This document shows positions 40,671-50,108 of a stretch of 64,000 nt of DNA, one piece after another (position 1 is the first letter of the stretch; each line of letters starts with the position of its first letter). Under the pieces are notes generated by a model, which did not search any database, was not told the DNA's origin, and worked only from the letters and a program-made list of their open reading frames with translations. The translations under genes were made by a program, and so were the position numbers. This DNA comes from Algicoccus sp048820935 (GTDB lineage Bacteria > Pseudomonadota > Gammaproteobacteria > Burkholderiales > Burkholderiaceae_B): NCBI RefSeq assembly GCF_048820935.1, contig NZ_JBMERD010000008.1:1-64000 (forward strand), written 5' to 3'.

Positions 40671-41399
40671 CTACGCGGTCTGTGAGAGACCGAGTGTCAT
40701 ACCCCCGCACACATAAAGCACTTGTCCTGTGATGAAGCCTGCACGGTCATCAATCAGGCTGGCTGCCGCGTGTGCAATATCTTCTGGGGTGCCCATCCGT
40801 TTGACTGGAATGGTCTCCAGAATCAGCTTGGTTTTTGGGGAATCAGGTGGATTGCCTGAGATAAAGAGTTCGGTCGCAATTGGGCCAGGTCCAATTGAGT
40901 TCACAGTCACGCCATCGGCGGCGGCTTCCATGGCCCATGTGCGCATCATGCCAAGTATGCCTGCTTTAGTTGCGCTGTAAGCGGTGCGAAGTTCTTTGCC
41001 GAGTGCTGCACGACTAGCAATGTTAATGATTCGGCCGAATTTTGCTTTACGCATGCCGGGTAGCAGCGCTTGTACTAAAAGCATGGGGCCACGCAAATTC
41101 AGCTCAACCACCGCCTGAAAATCTTCAATGGTGGTGTCTTCTAATGTAGCTGGGCGAATAAAACCGGCATTGTTCACCAATCGCAATACATCGCCGGCTT
41201 CGACCAGCGGTGCAAGACCTTCTTTGACCTGTTGCGGATCCATCAGATCAATCTCTAGCCAGGTTTCCCCGGGCAGTAATGATTTGGGGGCCACGATATC
41301 CAGATTAATAATCTGATAACCGTCATCATGTAAACGTTGTGCGATTGCACGTCCGATGCCGCCGCTGGCACCTGTGACCAGAACTTTAGGTTGACTCAT
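40671..41399 (-). CDS. Short-chain dehydrogenase/reductase
   Basis: 242 residues. PKVLVTGASGGIGRAIAQRL (NAD(P) loop TGxxxGIG), LVNNAGF, IINIASRAALGKELRTAYSA-TKAGI (catalytic Ser, Tyr-x-x-x-Lys) and IGPGPIATELF place it among classical SDRs resembling FabG/3-hydroxyacyl-CoA dehydrogenases. Substrate unknown. It is convergent with ubiX and downstream of folB-ttcA on the same strand. Confidence 0.9.
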   Translation of the reverse strand: MSQPKVLVTGASGGIGRAIAQRLHDDGYQIINLDIVAPKSLLPGETWLEIDLMDPQQVKEGLAPLVEAGDVLRLVNNAGFIRPATLEDTTIEDFQAVVELNLRGPMLLVQALLPGMRKAKFGRIINIASRAALGKELRTAYSATKAGILGMMRTWAMEAAADGVTVNSIGPGPIATELFISGNPPDSPKTKLILETIPVKRMGTPEDIAHAAASLIDDRAGFITGQVLYVCGGMTLGLSQTA

Positions 41400-41476
41400 G
41401 GCGAATGATCCTTTTGGTGGATACGAGGTTTAAAAGACTTTAGTTGAATATGACCGATCGTATCGCACCCGCGCTC

Positions 41477-42358
41477 TCAAGGGAACTCAGGTTCGTCAAA
41501 CGCAGTATCTCCATCGGGAAAGGCATCCCCCGTGGGTTTGAGGCTCTTGAAATCAAATAGATCAGCATCCATCAGATGTGAAGGCACGACGTGACCGAGC
41601 GCATGAAAAGCATTCCAAACACGCTGGGGAGATTCTTTTTCCCACTGACGAATCATGCGCAATACTTCTTGGCGCTTGAGGTTGTCTTGCGAACCACAGA
41701 GATTACAGGGAATGATGGGGAACTCACGAATCTGAGAATATGTGATCAGATCGTCTTCACGAACGTAGGCCAAAGGGCGGATGACGGTGTGTAAGCCATT
41801 GTCTGAGACAAGCTTGGGTGGCATGCTTTTGAGTCTGGCTGCAAAAAACAAATTCAGAAAGAATGTCGCCAAAATATCGTCGCGATGATGTCCGAGTGCA
41901 ATTTTAGTGGCCTTAATTTCACTGGCGACCCGATAAAGCACGCCACGACGCAGGCGTGAACACAATGAACAGGTTGTTTTACCTTCAGGAATGACCCGTT
42001 TAACGATGCTGTAAGTGTCTTGCTCTTCGATGTGAAACGGAATCTGGCGCGCACGTAGATAATTGGGCAGCACGTCTTCTGGAAACCCAGGTTGTTTTTG
42101 ATCCAGATTAACTGCGGTGATATCAAAGTGAATGGGTGCACGCTCACGCAGAATTAATAACAAATCTAACAGTGCATACGAGTCTTTACCGCCTGAGAGG
42201 CAGACCATGACATGGTCGCCATCTTCGATCATGTTGTAGTCAGCGATGGCTTTGCCAGTTTCGCGTAACAATCTTTTTTCAAGCTTGTTTGCGTTGACCT
42301 TCTGATTGTTGCGTGAAGGGACTCTGACGAGTTGGACGGGATGAACCTGCATGGTCAT
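41477..42358 (-). CDS. ttcA: tRNA 2-thiocytidine synthetase
   Basis: 293 residues. VMVCLSGGKDSYALLDLLLI contains the PP-loop SGGKDS (55-60); CSLCSRLRRGVLYRVASEI and IIPCNLCGSQDNLKRQEV carry the two C-x-x-C pairs for an iron-sulfur cluster. It thiolates cytidine 32 of certain tRNAs. Either ATG 42358 or 42352 may be used; the second has better spacing to GAGAG. Confidence 0.96.
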   Translation of the reverse strand: MTMQVHPVQLVRVPSRNNQKVNANKLEKRLLRETGKAIADYNMIEDGDHVMVCLSGGKDSYALLDLLLILRERAPIHFDITAVNLDQKQPGFPEDVLPNYLRARQIPFHIEEQDTYSIVKRVIPEGKTTCSLCSRLRRGVLYRVASEIKATKIALGHHRDDILATFFLNLFFAARLKSMPPKLVSDNGLHTVIRPLAYVREDDLITYSQIREFPIIPCNLCGSQDNLKRQEVLRMIRQWEKESPQRVWNAFHALGHVVPSHLMDADLFDFKSLKPTGDAFPDGDTAFDEPEFP

Positions 42359-42367
42359 TCTCTCTGA

Positions 42368-42736
42368 TCAAGCGGTTGGACGTTGTGCGGTGACTTCGAT
42401 GGCGACACCACCTGTATCCGCAAAAGCGGTGAGTTTAGTGACACGGACGGTTGCGCTGCGCACATCCGGAAAGCGGTTAAGCAACGTGTGTGCAAGACGA
42501 TCTGTCAGTGTTTCCAATAGGTTAGTGTGACGATCGGTGCATTCATGCACAATCGTTTCATGCACAAGCCGATAGTCAAGAACGGTTTCGATATTCTCTT
42601 CATCAGCCGCTTGATGGACATCGACATCGAGCTGGGTATCAACCAGAATGGGTTGCTTTGCCAGTTTTTCGTGATCCAGAATACCGATGCTGGCTTGCAG
42701 AGCAATGCCGGAAAATATGATTTTTCTTGTGGACAT
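42368..42736 (-). CDS. folB: Dihydroneopterin aldolase
   Basis: 122 residues from ATG 42736. IIFSGIALQASIGILDHEKL, LDYRLVHETIVHECTDRHTN-LLETLTDRLA and VRVTKLTAFADTGGVAIEVT match FolB, which splits 7,8-dihydroneopterin to 6-hydroxymethyl-dihydropterin in folate synthesis. It is nine bases upstream of ttcA and probably co-transcribed. Confidence 0.92.
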   Translation of the reverse strand: MSTRKIIFSGIALQASIGILDHEKLAKQPILVDTQLDVDVHQAADEENIETVLDYRLVHETIVHECTDRHTNLLETLTDRLAHTLLNRFPDVRSATVRVTKLTAFADTGGVAIEVTAQRPTA

Positions 42737-42883
42737 GATAAATGTTGACGCCGTTCGAGAGCTTTTAGGGCAGGCCAAGATTGTAGGCTGAAATCAGGCG
42801 GTATTCCCTAAATTAGTTGCCTTCGTTGCGTTCTGGCAAGCTCCCTCGATCTGTAAAAACCGAGGGGCGATCCTATGCTGGCC

Positions 42884-43924
42884 TCATTCATGCGTGGTTG
42901 TTGCGCTTGCATGCCACAAAGCGTCCAGCGTTTGTGAGGGATGACGCAAGCGAGTGTCGGTTGAAACCATATGTCGCACGCGCTTCAAACACAAATGGAC
43001 GGGACATTCCCAGGTGATGCCCATGGCACCATGGATTTGTATGGCGTGAGAAGCTGCTAGCTGGGCTGCCTCAGGCACGAGTAAACGAGCGGCTTCTAAT
43101 GCAAAGGGCAAACGAACTTTGTCTGCATCGGTTTTAGCCAAATCGAATAAGCGACAGGCTTCGTGTAAACACAGACGTGCGTTGTCGAGCCGCATCCAGT
43201 CATCTGCCAGTTTGTGTTTAATGGCCTGATAAGCGCCAATGGGCTTGTTGAACTGTTCCCGTTCACATGCGTATTGTGTACCCAGTTCCATGGCTTGCGC
43301 ACCAACCCCAATGAGTTCAGCCATGCGTAATAAATCACGCAATATTTGATACTCTGACCATGCGGTCTGCGAAACAGACGCATTAAACGTGTTGGTCACG
43401 GCGGCATCGGGTGCGATTAGGCTGGTTGCAATCAAAGGATCAATGCCGAAACTGGGTTCAACGCCTGTGAACTGCGTGACTATGAGCGTTGCGTCAGACC
43501 ATGACAGATGGACTGCCTGATGATCTGCGCTGGCATAATCCACTAGAAACGAACCTGGATGATTTGAGGTTGCTTGCGCTATGCCAAGACGCCTGTCTCC
43601 GCTCAGCCAATCTTTCAGGATGTCATGCGCTGGATCCAGATAGGTTTGAACGGCAACGGCGTGAGCCACTGGAATGCTGAGCAGGTGTTTGCCCATTTCT
43701 TCGTGAAGCACAGCGACATCTTGGGTACTTAAAGCAAGTCCTTGTTGGGCTTCTGTGAGTCGACTGCGAAACCACCCCATTTGCGCGCATTGCGCCCAAA
43801 GTGCATCGAGCTTTTCCGGGGATAAGCCTTGCACGGCAGATTGGATGTCAAAGCCTTCACCATCCAGAAAGTCTTTGATGGCATCTTTCAGTACAATTTG
43901 TTCTGGGTTTAAATCAATATTCAT
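42884..43924 (-). CDS. Acyl-CoA dehydrogenase (divergent partner subunit)
   Basis: 346 residues from ATG 43924, one base after the upstream stop. MNIDLNPEQIVLKDAIKDFL is the family start; the C-terminal domain has VGAQAMELGTQYACEREQFN-KPIGAYQAIKHKLADDWMRL and SHAIQIHGAMGITWECPVHL. The middle beta domain is weakly conserved and the usual YSEPGAGSD loop is absent, as in the smaller subunits of paired acyl-CoA dehydrogenases such as FadE28-type. It probably forms a heteromer with the neighbouring enzyme. Confidence 0.88.
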   Translation of the reverse strand: MNIDLNPEQIVLKDAIKDFLDGEGFDIQSAVQGLSPEKLDALWAQCAQMGWFRSRLTEAQQGLALSTQDVAVLHEEMGKHLLSIPVAHAVAVQTYLDPAHDILKDWLSGDRRLGIAQATSNHPGSFLVDYASADHQAVHLSWSDATLIVTQFTGVEPSFGIDPLIATSLIAPDAAVTNTFNASVSQTAWSEYQILRDLLRMAELIGVGAQAMELGTQYACEREQFNKPIGAYQAIKHKLADDWMRLDNARLCLHEACRLFDLAKTDADKVRLPFALEAARLLVPEAAQLAASHAIQIHGAMGITWECPVHLCLKRVRHMVSTDTRLRHPSQTLDALWHASATTTHE

Positions 43925-43925
43925 A

Positions 43926-45095
43926 TCAGCGATCTCTTGGCAGGCCCATAATGTGTTCAGCAATGATGTTGCGTTGAATTTCAGAGGTTCCGGCCAGAAT
44001 GGTTTCAGCACGCGACCACAGGTAGGCGTGGATAAAACGCGAGTTGTCAGCGTGTGATTGATGAGCTGGTGATAGGCAAACGTCTGGGCCGAGCAGATCC
44101 ATGGCAAAGTCTAAAAGTGCTTGGTGCGCTTCGCTCCAGTGCACTTTGGTGGCTGAGCCTTCTGCGCCAGGTGTGTCGCCGGTTTGTGCCAGTCTCAGTG
44201 CGCGCTGAGTTTTAAGCTTCAGGACGTGGCTATCCACCGCTAAACGGGCCCATTGGTGCTGTTGTGCATTGGTCGCTGTTTGTAGGGCATCTTTGGTGAG
44301 CCATGCACGAATTTGTTCGAGCTCTTGCTCAAAACGTATCAGTCTTGGCAGAAAATACGTGCCGCGCTCAAAACTGGCTGCGCCCATGGCAATACGCCAA
44401 CCTTGGCCTTCTTCCCCAACGAGCTGTGTGACAGGGACCAAGACATCTTCAAAAAAGACTTCACAAAACTCAGCGTCACCGGTTAGTTGACGAATGGGTT
44501 CGACCCGAATGCCGGGTGACTTCATATCAACCAGTAAAAAACTCAAGCCTTTGCTGCGGCTCTGGGTGAGGTCGGTGCGTGCCAGCACAAAACACCAATC
44601 GGCCAAATTGGCGAAAGAGGTCCAGATTTTGTGCCCCTTTAATCGGTAGACATCACCCTCACGAATCGCTTGTGTTCGCAGTGAGGCTAAGTCTGATCCT
44701 GCACCTGGTTCGGAATAACCTTGGCACCAAACTTCAGTGTTGTTGAGAATGTTGGGTAAAAACCGGTTTTTTTGTGCTTGCGTCCCATAATGCAAAATCG
44801 TGGGTGCAAGAATGCCGTGACCGATCAAGTTGACCCCAAGTGGTGCGCCACAACGTGCGTGCTCTTCATGGAAAATGGCTTGTTGTGACAATGGCAGTTG
44901 GTGCCCGCCGTATTCACGTGGCCAACTCAATCCGCTTAAGCCCTGTTTGCACAGTTGATCTTCCCAGGCGCGTCGGTAGCTCAGATCGCCTGGATCCGGA
45001 TCGTGGTGCCAATTCGCCTGAAATTCGGTGTAAAGACTATTTAAGACGGCACGAATATGTGCTCGAAAGTCGTCGTCGTTGTCTGGAAAGTTCAT
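43926..45095 (-). CDS. Acyl-CoA dehydrogenase
   Basis: 389 residues. WCQGYSEPGAGSDLASLRTQ is the FAD/substrate loop, LKGHKIWTSFANLADWCFVL the flavin-binding strand, and RAETILAGTSEIQRNIIAEH-IMGLPR the C-terminal signature. It oxidises an acyl-CoA to the enoyl-CoA. It is coupled to the smaller dehydrogenase and follows the Bug receptor gene behind a terminator, so it may have its own promoter. Confidence 0.93.
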   Translation of the reverse strand: MNFPDNDDDFRAHIRAVLNSLYTEFQANWHHDPDPGDLSYRRAWEDQLCKQGLSGLSWPREYGGHQLPLSQQAIFHEEHARCGAPLGVNLIGHGILAPTILHYGTQAQKNRFLPNILNNTEVWCQGYSEPGAGSDLASLRTQAIREGDVYRLKGHKIWTSFANLADWCFVLARTDLTQSRSKGLSFLLVDMKSPGIRVEPIRQLTGDAEFCEVFFEDVLVPVTQLVGEEGQGWRIAMGAASFERGTYFLPRLIRFEQELEQIRAWLTKDALQTATNAQQHQWARLAVDSHVLKLKTQRALRLAQTGDTPGAEGSATKVHWSEAHQALLDFAMDLLGPDVCLSPAHQSHADNSRFIHAYLWSRAETILAGTSEIQRNIIAEHIMGLPRDR

Positions 45096-45112
45096 CGCGT
45101 TTGATGTGAATT

Positions 45113-45142
45113 AAAAAAACATCGGGCACTGGGGCCCGATGT
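45113..45142 (-). terminator. Intrinsic terminator after the Bug receptor gene
   Basis: On the minus strand ACATCGGGC and GCCCGATGT form a 9-bp stem around a six-base loop, followed by TTTTTT. Confidence 0.9.
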
Positions 45143-45202
45143 GTAAACCCCCTAAAACAGAAGTGCTGCTAAAGGGGTGGGGATTGGTCACAGTTGTGTG
45201 GA

Positions 45203-46171
45203 TTAGTTCAGTTTGATATTGGCGTCTTTGACCACTTTGGCCCATGTTTGAAGGTCTTCTGCAATGAATGTGGCGAAGTCTTCAGGTGTGTTGCCAATAA
45301 TGTCCAAACCCAAGTCCTGCATTTTTTGTTGGATGGCAGGCTCTTGCAGAACCTCGACCACGTTGTCATAAATCTTGTTGACAATGGGTGCGGGCGTTCC
45401 GGCTGGTGCGACCAGACCTAACCATGGCATTGCCGCAAAACCTGGCACGGTGTCAGAGATGGATGGCACGTTAGGCACTGAAGGGGATGGTTTTTCAGTG
45501 GTGACTGCCAGAACACGTAATTTGCCACTTTCCACAAAAGGTTTGGACGATGTCCAAGCGTCAAACATGACTTGCGTGCGTCCAGCAACCAAGTCTGTCA
45601 GTGCAGGTGCACTGCCTTTGTAAGGCACATCAATCATGTCCACGCCGGTCATGGACTTAAACATTTCGCCTTCCAAGTGTGTTGAGGTACCAACACCGAC
45701 AGAGCCGTAATTGATTTTTCCGGGGTTGGCTTTCAGATAATCAATCAGTTCTTGCACGTTGTTGACCGGCAGTTCAGGGTTGACTTCTAGAATGTGAATG
45801 ACAGAAGCAACTTGGGTAATGGGTGCAAAGTCTTTAATGGCATCGTAGTTGACCTTGCTGTAAATGCTAGGTGCGATGCTTAAAGAAGAAGCTGCCATTA
45901 GCATGGTGTAGCCATCGGGCTTGGCGCGAGCGACGTAATCAGAGGCGAGCATGGTGCCTGCACCAGGCTTATTCTCAACGATAAAGGGTTGGCCCATTTT
46001 GTCGGTGAGTCTTTCTGACAGCATGCGGGCCAACGTATCCGTTGCGCCACCGGCAGCAAATGGCAGAACCATGGTGACTGGACGGCTTGGGAAGTTGTCT
46101 GCGGCCATGGCCGATGAAGTCATCATCGCTGTGCCAACTAAAAGTGCGCCAAAGATTTTGGTCATTTTCAT
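45203..46171 (-). CDS. Bug-family periplasmic solute receptor (TctC type)
   Basis: 322 residues with a signal peptide (MKMTKIFGALLVGTAMMTSS-AMA). FPSRPVTMVLPFAAGGATDT is the carboxylate-binding motif of tripartite tricarboxylate transporter receptors; INYGSVGVGTSTHLEGEMFK and VPYKGSAPALTDLVAGRTQV-MFD are also diagnostic. No TctA/TctB membrane genes are adjacent, common for this expanded betaproteobacterial family. The operon context suggests an organic acid that is then made into a CoA ester. GGAG lies eight bases before the ATG. Confidence 0.95.
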   Translation of the reverse strand: MKMTKIFGALLVGTAMMTSSAMAADNFPSRPVTMVLPFAAGGATDTLARMLSERLTDKMGQPFIVENKPGAGTMLASDYVARAKPDGYTMLMAASSLSIAPSIYSKVNYDAIKDFAPITQVASVIHILEVNPELPVNNVQELIDYLKANPGKINYGSVGVGTSTHLEGEMFKSMTGVDMIDVPYKGSAPALTDLVAGRTQVMFDAWTSSKPFVESGKLRVLAVTTEKPSPSVPNVPSISDTVPGFAAMPWLGLVAPAGTPAPIVNKIYDNVVEVLQEPAIQQKMQDLGLDIIGNTPEDFATFIAEDLQTWAKVVKDANIKLN

Positions 46172-48282
46172 GGGTTTGTCTCCTTATTGGATGAAAGATC
46201 AGAAATGACAAGCGCGTCTAGTGCAATGACGCCTTGTCCGACGGGGTTGATCCGTAGCGGATTGATTTCAATGTCCGTGACATCATCCGGTGCATTGAGT
46301 AAAGCTTGCCCAAGTTGGCAAATAGTCTGCGCAGCTGCATCGATATCTGTGATGGCTGCACCTCGGTAGCCATTGAGCAAAGGGAAAGCGATGAGACGCT
46401 CGAGCATGTCACGAGCCTGTGGCTGTGTGATCGGCAACAGACTGATTGCAGTGTCCTTGTAGATTTCAGTGAGAACGCCACCCAAACCGACGGTGATCAT
46501 GGGACCAAACAGCGCATCGCGTCGGGCACCAATGATGAGGTCAACCCCTTCAGATTCTTGATGCTGAACGAGTACACCCTCGAGATGTGCGTGGGGTGCT
46601 CGGGTTTTAACGGTTGCCAACATCTCGTCATAGGCGGTTCGCAAGTCTTCAGGGGCCTGAATGTTCAGTTTGACGCCGCCGACTTCGGTTTTATGTGCAA
46701 TGTCTGCGCTGAGAATTTTAAGAACGACTGGATACTGAGCTTGTTGTGCGTGTAACAGGGCTTCATCGACAGATTGCGCAATGTGTTTGGCCGGTGTGGA
46801 TACACTAAAAGCGGCGAGATATTCCATGGCCGTCGCTTCATTCCACTCGACAGGGATTGCAGGTGTTGGCGAGACTACTGTCGTGACAATGTCAGACTGC
46901 ACGCGCTTTTGTTGCCGATTGTTTTGCCAGTTTAAAAATGGGCCCAACGCATTGACGGCACGACCCAGATCATCAAAAACGGCAACGCCGTTTTCACGTA
47001 GACGGTCACGACAGGTTGCTCGGCCGGTATCAATGGCTGCAAAAAACCGTGGGTGCGCTTTTGCGACGGATTCGATGCTGTCGGCCATACGGTCCAGCAT
47101 GTAACCGGGGGCATAGATCAGAACCGCATCCAGATCATCACTGGTCGCAAGGGCTGTGAGTACTTCGTGAACAAAGTCTGGCGAGTTCACAACGTTGCCA
47201 GTCACATCGACCGGATTGCTCACCATGCCGTAGTCTGGGATGCCTCGACGTAGAACGGCCTGCACATCTTTGGGCAAATCAGGCAGCTCTAACCCGACTT
47301 CGGTTAAACGATCCGCTAAAATCGCACCCAATGCGCCGGACATGGTGATGACAGCCACTCGTTTGCCGGCTGTACGGTGTCGTAAATCAGCCAGTTGTGC
47401 CAAGAGTGCCATTTGTGCAAAGTCATCGGCTTGAATGACGTTGTAATGCTCAAACACCGCTTCATAGACACGCTGTTCACCAGCCAGTGCAGATGTGTGC
47501 GATTGCACAGCAATTGCGCCTTTTTCTGTGGTCCCTGCTTTCAAGACAATGAGCACTTTGTCATTGTCTTGCAGCTTTTTCGCGGCCGCCATGAAACGCG
47601 GTCCGTCACGTAGCTGCTCGATATAACCGATGATGGTTTGTGTGTGCTCGTCTTGAGCCAAGTATTCGAGATATTGCGAGAACTCCACACAGGCTTCGTT
47701 ACCGGTATTGATGAACTGGGAGACGGGCAGACCAAGTTCACGCACGAGCGCATAGACTGCCGCGCAGACGTTACCGCTTTGTGTGAGTAGGCTCACTTTT
47801 CCGTTGCCTTCCTGCATGGGGACGGCATTAAAGACGGACGCAAAAGCGGTATGCGCCTGTGTATTTAAGTTCGCAAAACCCATGCAGTTGGGCCCAGCGA
47901 TTTGCATGCCTGAAGATTGTGCAAAAGCTTCTAACTCAGCTTGCAGTTTTTGACCTTGTTCGCCTTCTTCGGCAAACCCAGCGGCATACACAATGGCCGC
48001 TGGAATCCCTTTGGCATGACAGCGTTCTAGCATCGGTAAAACATCGCTTGCTTTAATGGCTAAAACCGCCAGGTCTGGTGTTTTAGGCAATGCTTCGAGA
48101 CTCTCAAAACAGGGGTAGCCAAAGACTTCCTGGTACTTGGGATTGATGGGATACACATCGCCCTGATAGTTGTATCGCTCTAAAAGCGCGATGGGCATGC
48201 CCCCAATTCGACCTGGGTTGTCACTTGCACCAATAAAACAAATCGAGTTTGGTTCGAGCAGTGGACGTAAGGCGTGGCTCAT
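46168..48282 (-). CDS. NDP-forming acyl-CoA synthetase (acetate-CoA ligase family)
   Basis: 704 residues. N-terminal CoA-binding domain (ICFIGASDNPGRIGGMPIAL, GYPCFESLEALP, GPNCMGFAN), central ligase domain (LLTQSGNVCAAVYALVRELG, SHTSALAGEQRVYEAVF) and C-terminal ATP-grasp domain (YPVVLKILSADIAHKTEVGG-VKLNI, VDLIIGARRDALFGPMITVG). It converts a carboxylic acid, CoA and ATP to the acyl-CoA and ADP. The start overlaps the hydratase stop and its stop overlaps the receptor start, linking uptake and activation in one operon. Confidence 0.92.
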   Translation of the reverse strand: MSHALRPLLEPNSICFIGASDNPGRIGGMPIALLERYNYQGDVYPINPKYQEVFGYPCFESLEALPKTPDLAVLAIKASDVLPMLERCHAKGIPAAIVYAAGFAEEGEQGQKLQAELEAFAQSSGMQIAGPNCMGFANLNTQAHTAFASVFNAVPMQEGNGKVSLLTQSGNVCAAVYALVRELGLPVSQFINTGNEACVEFSQYLEYLAQDEHTQTIIGYIEQLRDGPRFMAAAKKLQDNDKVLIVLKAGTTEKGAIAVQSHTSALAGEQRVYEAVFEHYNVIQADDFAQMALLAQLADLRHRTAGKRVAVITMSGALGAILADRLTEVGLELPDLPKDVQAVLRRGIPDYGMVSNPVDVTGNVVNSPDFVHEVLTALATSDDLDAVLIYAPGYMLDRMADSIESVAKAHPRFFAAIDTGRATCRDRLRENGVAVFDDLGRAVNALGPFLNWQNNRQQKRVQSDIVTTVVSPTPAIPVEWNEATAMEYLAAFSVSTPAKHIAQSVDEALLHAQQAQYPVVLKILSADIAHKTEVGGVKLNIQAPEDLRTAYDEMLATVKTRAPHAHLEGVLVQHQESEGVDLIIGARRDALFGPMITVGLGGVLTEIYKDTAISLLPITQPQARDMLERLIAFPLLNGYRGAAITDIDAAAQTICQLGQALLNAPDDVTDIEINPLRINPVGQGVIALDALVISDLSSNKETNP

Positions 48283-49082
48283 GCCGATTCCCCGGATTTG
48301 TTGCGCTGAATGGCTTTGGCCAGACCTTTGTCTCGAACGGCTTTAAATTCCTCAGTGACATGGGAGAGCTGGTGTGTGTCAAAGTGCGCACTGAGCGTTG
48401 TTCTTAGACCTTGTGCATCAAAGGTTCGGTTGAGCGATTTTTTGAGTAAACGTAAACCAAAAGGCGGCGCTTGCGCAATGCGTTCTGCGAGCGCAAGTGT
48501 TTCGGTTTCAAGGTCGCTTGTGGGGACGACACGATTAACCATACCGATTCGCAATGCTTCTTGAGCATCGACGCGACCGCCCGTGAAGAGCATTTCTTTG
48601 GCCTGACGCAAACCCATCACCCATGGGTGAATTAAAACTTCGGTTGCCGCTGCTGAAAGTGTGTGGGCAACAGGGTCTGAGAAAAAAGCATCTTCAGAGC
48701 AGACAATGAGATCGCACATGTTAGCGACCATAAACCCACCTGAAACGCAGGCACCTTGAACCTGCGCAATAGTTGGCTTGGGGCAATCCCAGATACGCAT
48801 ACAGTAGTCAAAGTACCGTAAAGACTCGTAGGCCCAGCGTTGCTCGACAGTGAAGTCGGCACGACTGGCTTGGGCTTCTTTCAGGTCATGACCAGCCGAG
48901 AAGTGCTCGCCTTGACCCGCAATGACAATGACATGAACACTGTCATCTTCGCTGGCCTGAACAATGGCGTGATCGAGTTCATCCAGCAATTGTTGGCTCT
49001 GTGCGTTGCGTGCTTTTGGGCGAGCCAGACTGATGCGTCGTGCGGCTCCAAAGTTTTCAATTTGAATCGTTTCGTAAGTCAT
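48279..49082 (-). CDS. Enoyl-CoA hydratase/isomerase
   Basis: 267 residues from ATG 49082. VHVIVIAGQGEHFSAGHDLK (oxyanion-hole loop SAGHDL) and QVQGACVSGGFMVANMCDLI are the crotonase signatures. The two Glu residues of classical hydratases are not in their usual places (GGFM instead of GGGxE), so isomerase, hydrolase or hydroxyacyl chemistry is possible. First gene of the catabolic operon, divergent from the IclR regulator. Confidence 0.88.
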   Translation of the reverse strand: MTYETIQIENFGAARRISLARPKARNAQSQQLLDELDHAIVQASEDDSVHVIVIAGQGEHFSAGHDLKEAQASRADFTVEQRWAYESLRYFDYCMRIWDCPKPTIAQVQGACVSGGFMVANMCDLIVCSEDAFFSDPVAHTLSAAATEVLIHPWVMGLRQAKEMLFTGGRVDAQEALRIGMVNRVVPTSDLETETLALAERIAQAPPFGLRLLKKSLNRTFDAQGLRTTLSAHFDTHQLSHVTEEFKAVRDKGLAKAIQRNKSGESA

Positions 49083-49207
49083 GGCGTTTCTAAACTCCCG
49101 GTGAAGAAAGATCTCTGAGATGGGATGATTTAGACATTGCATGTTCTATATTTCAAACATAAACTGCTAGTTTGTTCATATAGTGATAAAAATAAGGGAA
49201 AACGAGT
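49083..49207. promoter_or_regulatory. Divergent control region between catabolic operon and IclR gene
   Basis: AT-rich. It contains CAAAC/GTTTG arms (about 49158-49178) and an ATGTT/AACAT pair (about 49141-49160), candidate operators for the IclR-type regulator. Confidence 0.4.
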
Positions 49208-50029
49208 ATGCAAAAGCCATCGGTTGAGACAAACGCAACGACAGCCAATGTGAAACCACGTACAGCAACCAAGAAGACGGGCACGCAAAGTATCGAGCGT
49301 GTTTTGCAGTTATTGCGATTAGCAACACAATATGAATCTGAGGGGCTTTTGTTGCAGGACATCCTTGAAGAGACGGGCTTGGAGCGCAGTACGGCTTATC
49401 GCTTTATGAGTTGCTTAGTACAAGAAAGGTTTTTGCGTCGTGATCCGGTCAGTAAACGTTACTTTTTAGGGATTGACGCCATGCAGCTGGGGCTTGCAGC
49501 GATGCAGAGTTCACCCGTTGCAGGATTATTGAAACCCTTGATCCAGCGATTAGCCCGTTTGTCAGGCGACACAGTTTTTTTGGTTATTCAGCAAGGTGAT
49601 TATTGTTTGTGTTTGCATCGGGAGCACAGTGATTTTCCTGTTCGAATCTTCACCGTGAGCGTGGGTGAAAAGCGCTTACTGGGTTTGGGAGCCGGTGGAT
49701 TGGCATTACTTGCCAGAAAAGATGACAGCACGATTGCGCAAGCGTATACACAGCATGCAAAGCAGTATCAAGCTGCAGATTTAACACTGGATGCTTTGTT
49801 GACTGACGTGCGTTTAACGCGCGAAACAGGCTATTCACAAATTGTGGATCGCATTACGACTGGTGTGTCAGGGGTTGGGTATGCGTTTCCACTGTCCACA
49901 TTAACGATGGCGGCGATCAGTTTTGGGGCGATTAATAGTCGCCTAGATGTCACTAGAAGACGTGAAATGGGCCAAATCCTCGCAACCGAATGCCAAAAGT
50001 GGGTGACTCAGAACTTGGAGTTAGTCTAA
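49208..50029 (+). CDS. IclR-family transcriptional regulator
   Basis: 273 residues. After a disordered leader, QSIERVLQLLRLATQYESEG-LLLQDILEETGLERSTAYRF is the winged helix, and RYFLGIDAMQLGLAAMQSSP, VGEKRLLGLGAGGLALLARK and RETGYSQIVDRITTGVSGVG-YAFPL form the effector domain. IclR proteins usually control a neighbouring catabolic operon in response to its substrate; here that is the divergent hydratase-synthetase-receptor operon. Confidence 0.93.
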   Translation: MQKPSVETNATTANVKPRTATKKTGTQSIERVLQLLRLATQYESEGLLLQDILEETGLERSTAYRFMSCLVQERFLRRDPVSKRYFLGIDAMQLGLAAMQSSPVAGLLKPLIQRLARLSGDTVFLVIQQGDYCLCLHREHSDFPVRIFTVSVGEKRLLGLGAGGLALLARKDDSTIAQAYTQHAKQYQAADLTLDALLTDVRLTRETGYSQIVDRITTGVSGVGYAFPLSTLTMAAISFGAINSRLDVTRRREMGQILATECQKWVTQNLELV

Positions 50030-50108
50030 GTGTTTTTACATCTTAAAATACCTAGTAGACGACATGCTGTATCGTGAAAACTCAGGATCGGTAATCTGTG
50101 GAGGTTGG

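Noticed and set aside
42780..42883. Possible small RNA with CCCTCG/CGAGGG hairpin
   Set aside because: No promoter, no T-run and no match to known RNA signatures such as the signal recognition RNA.
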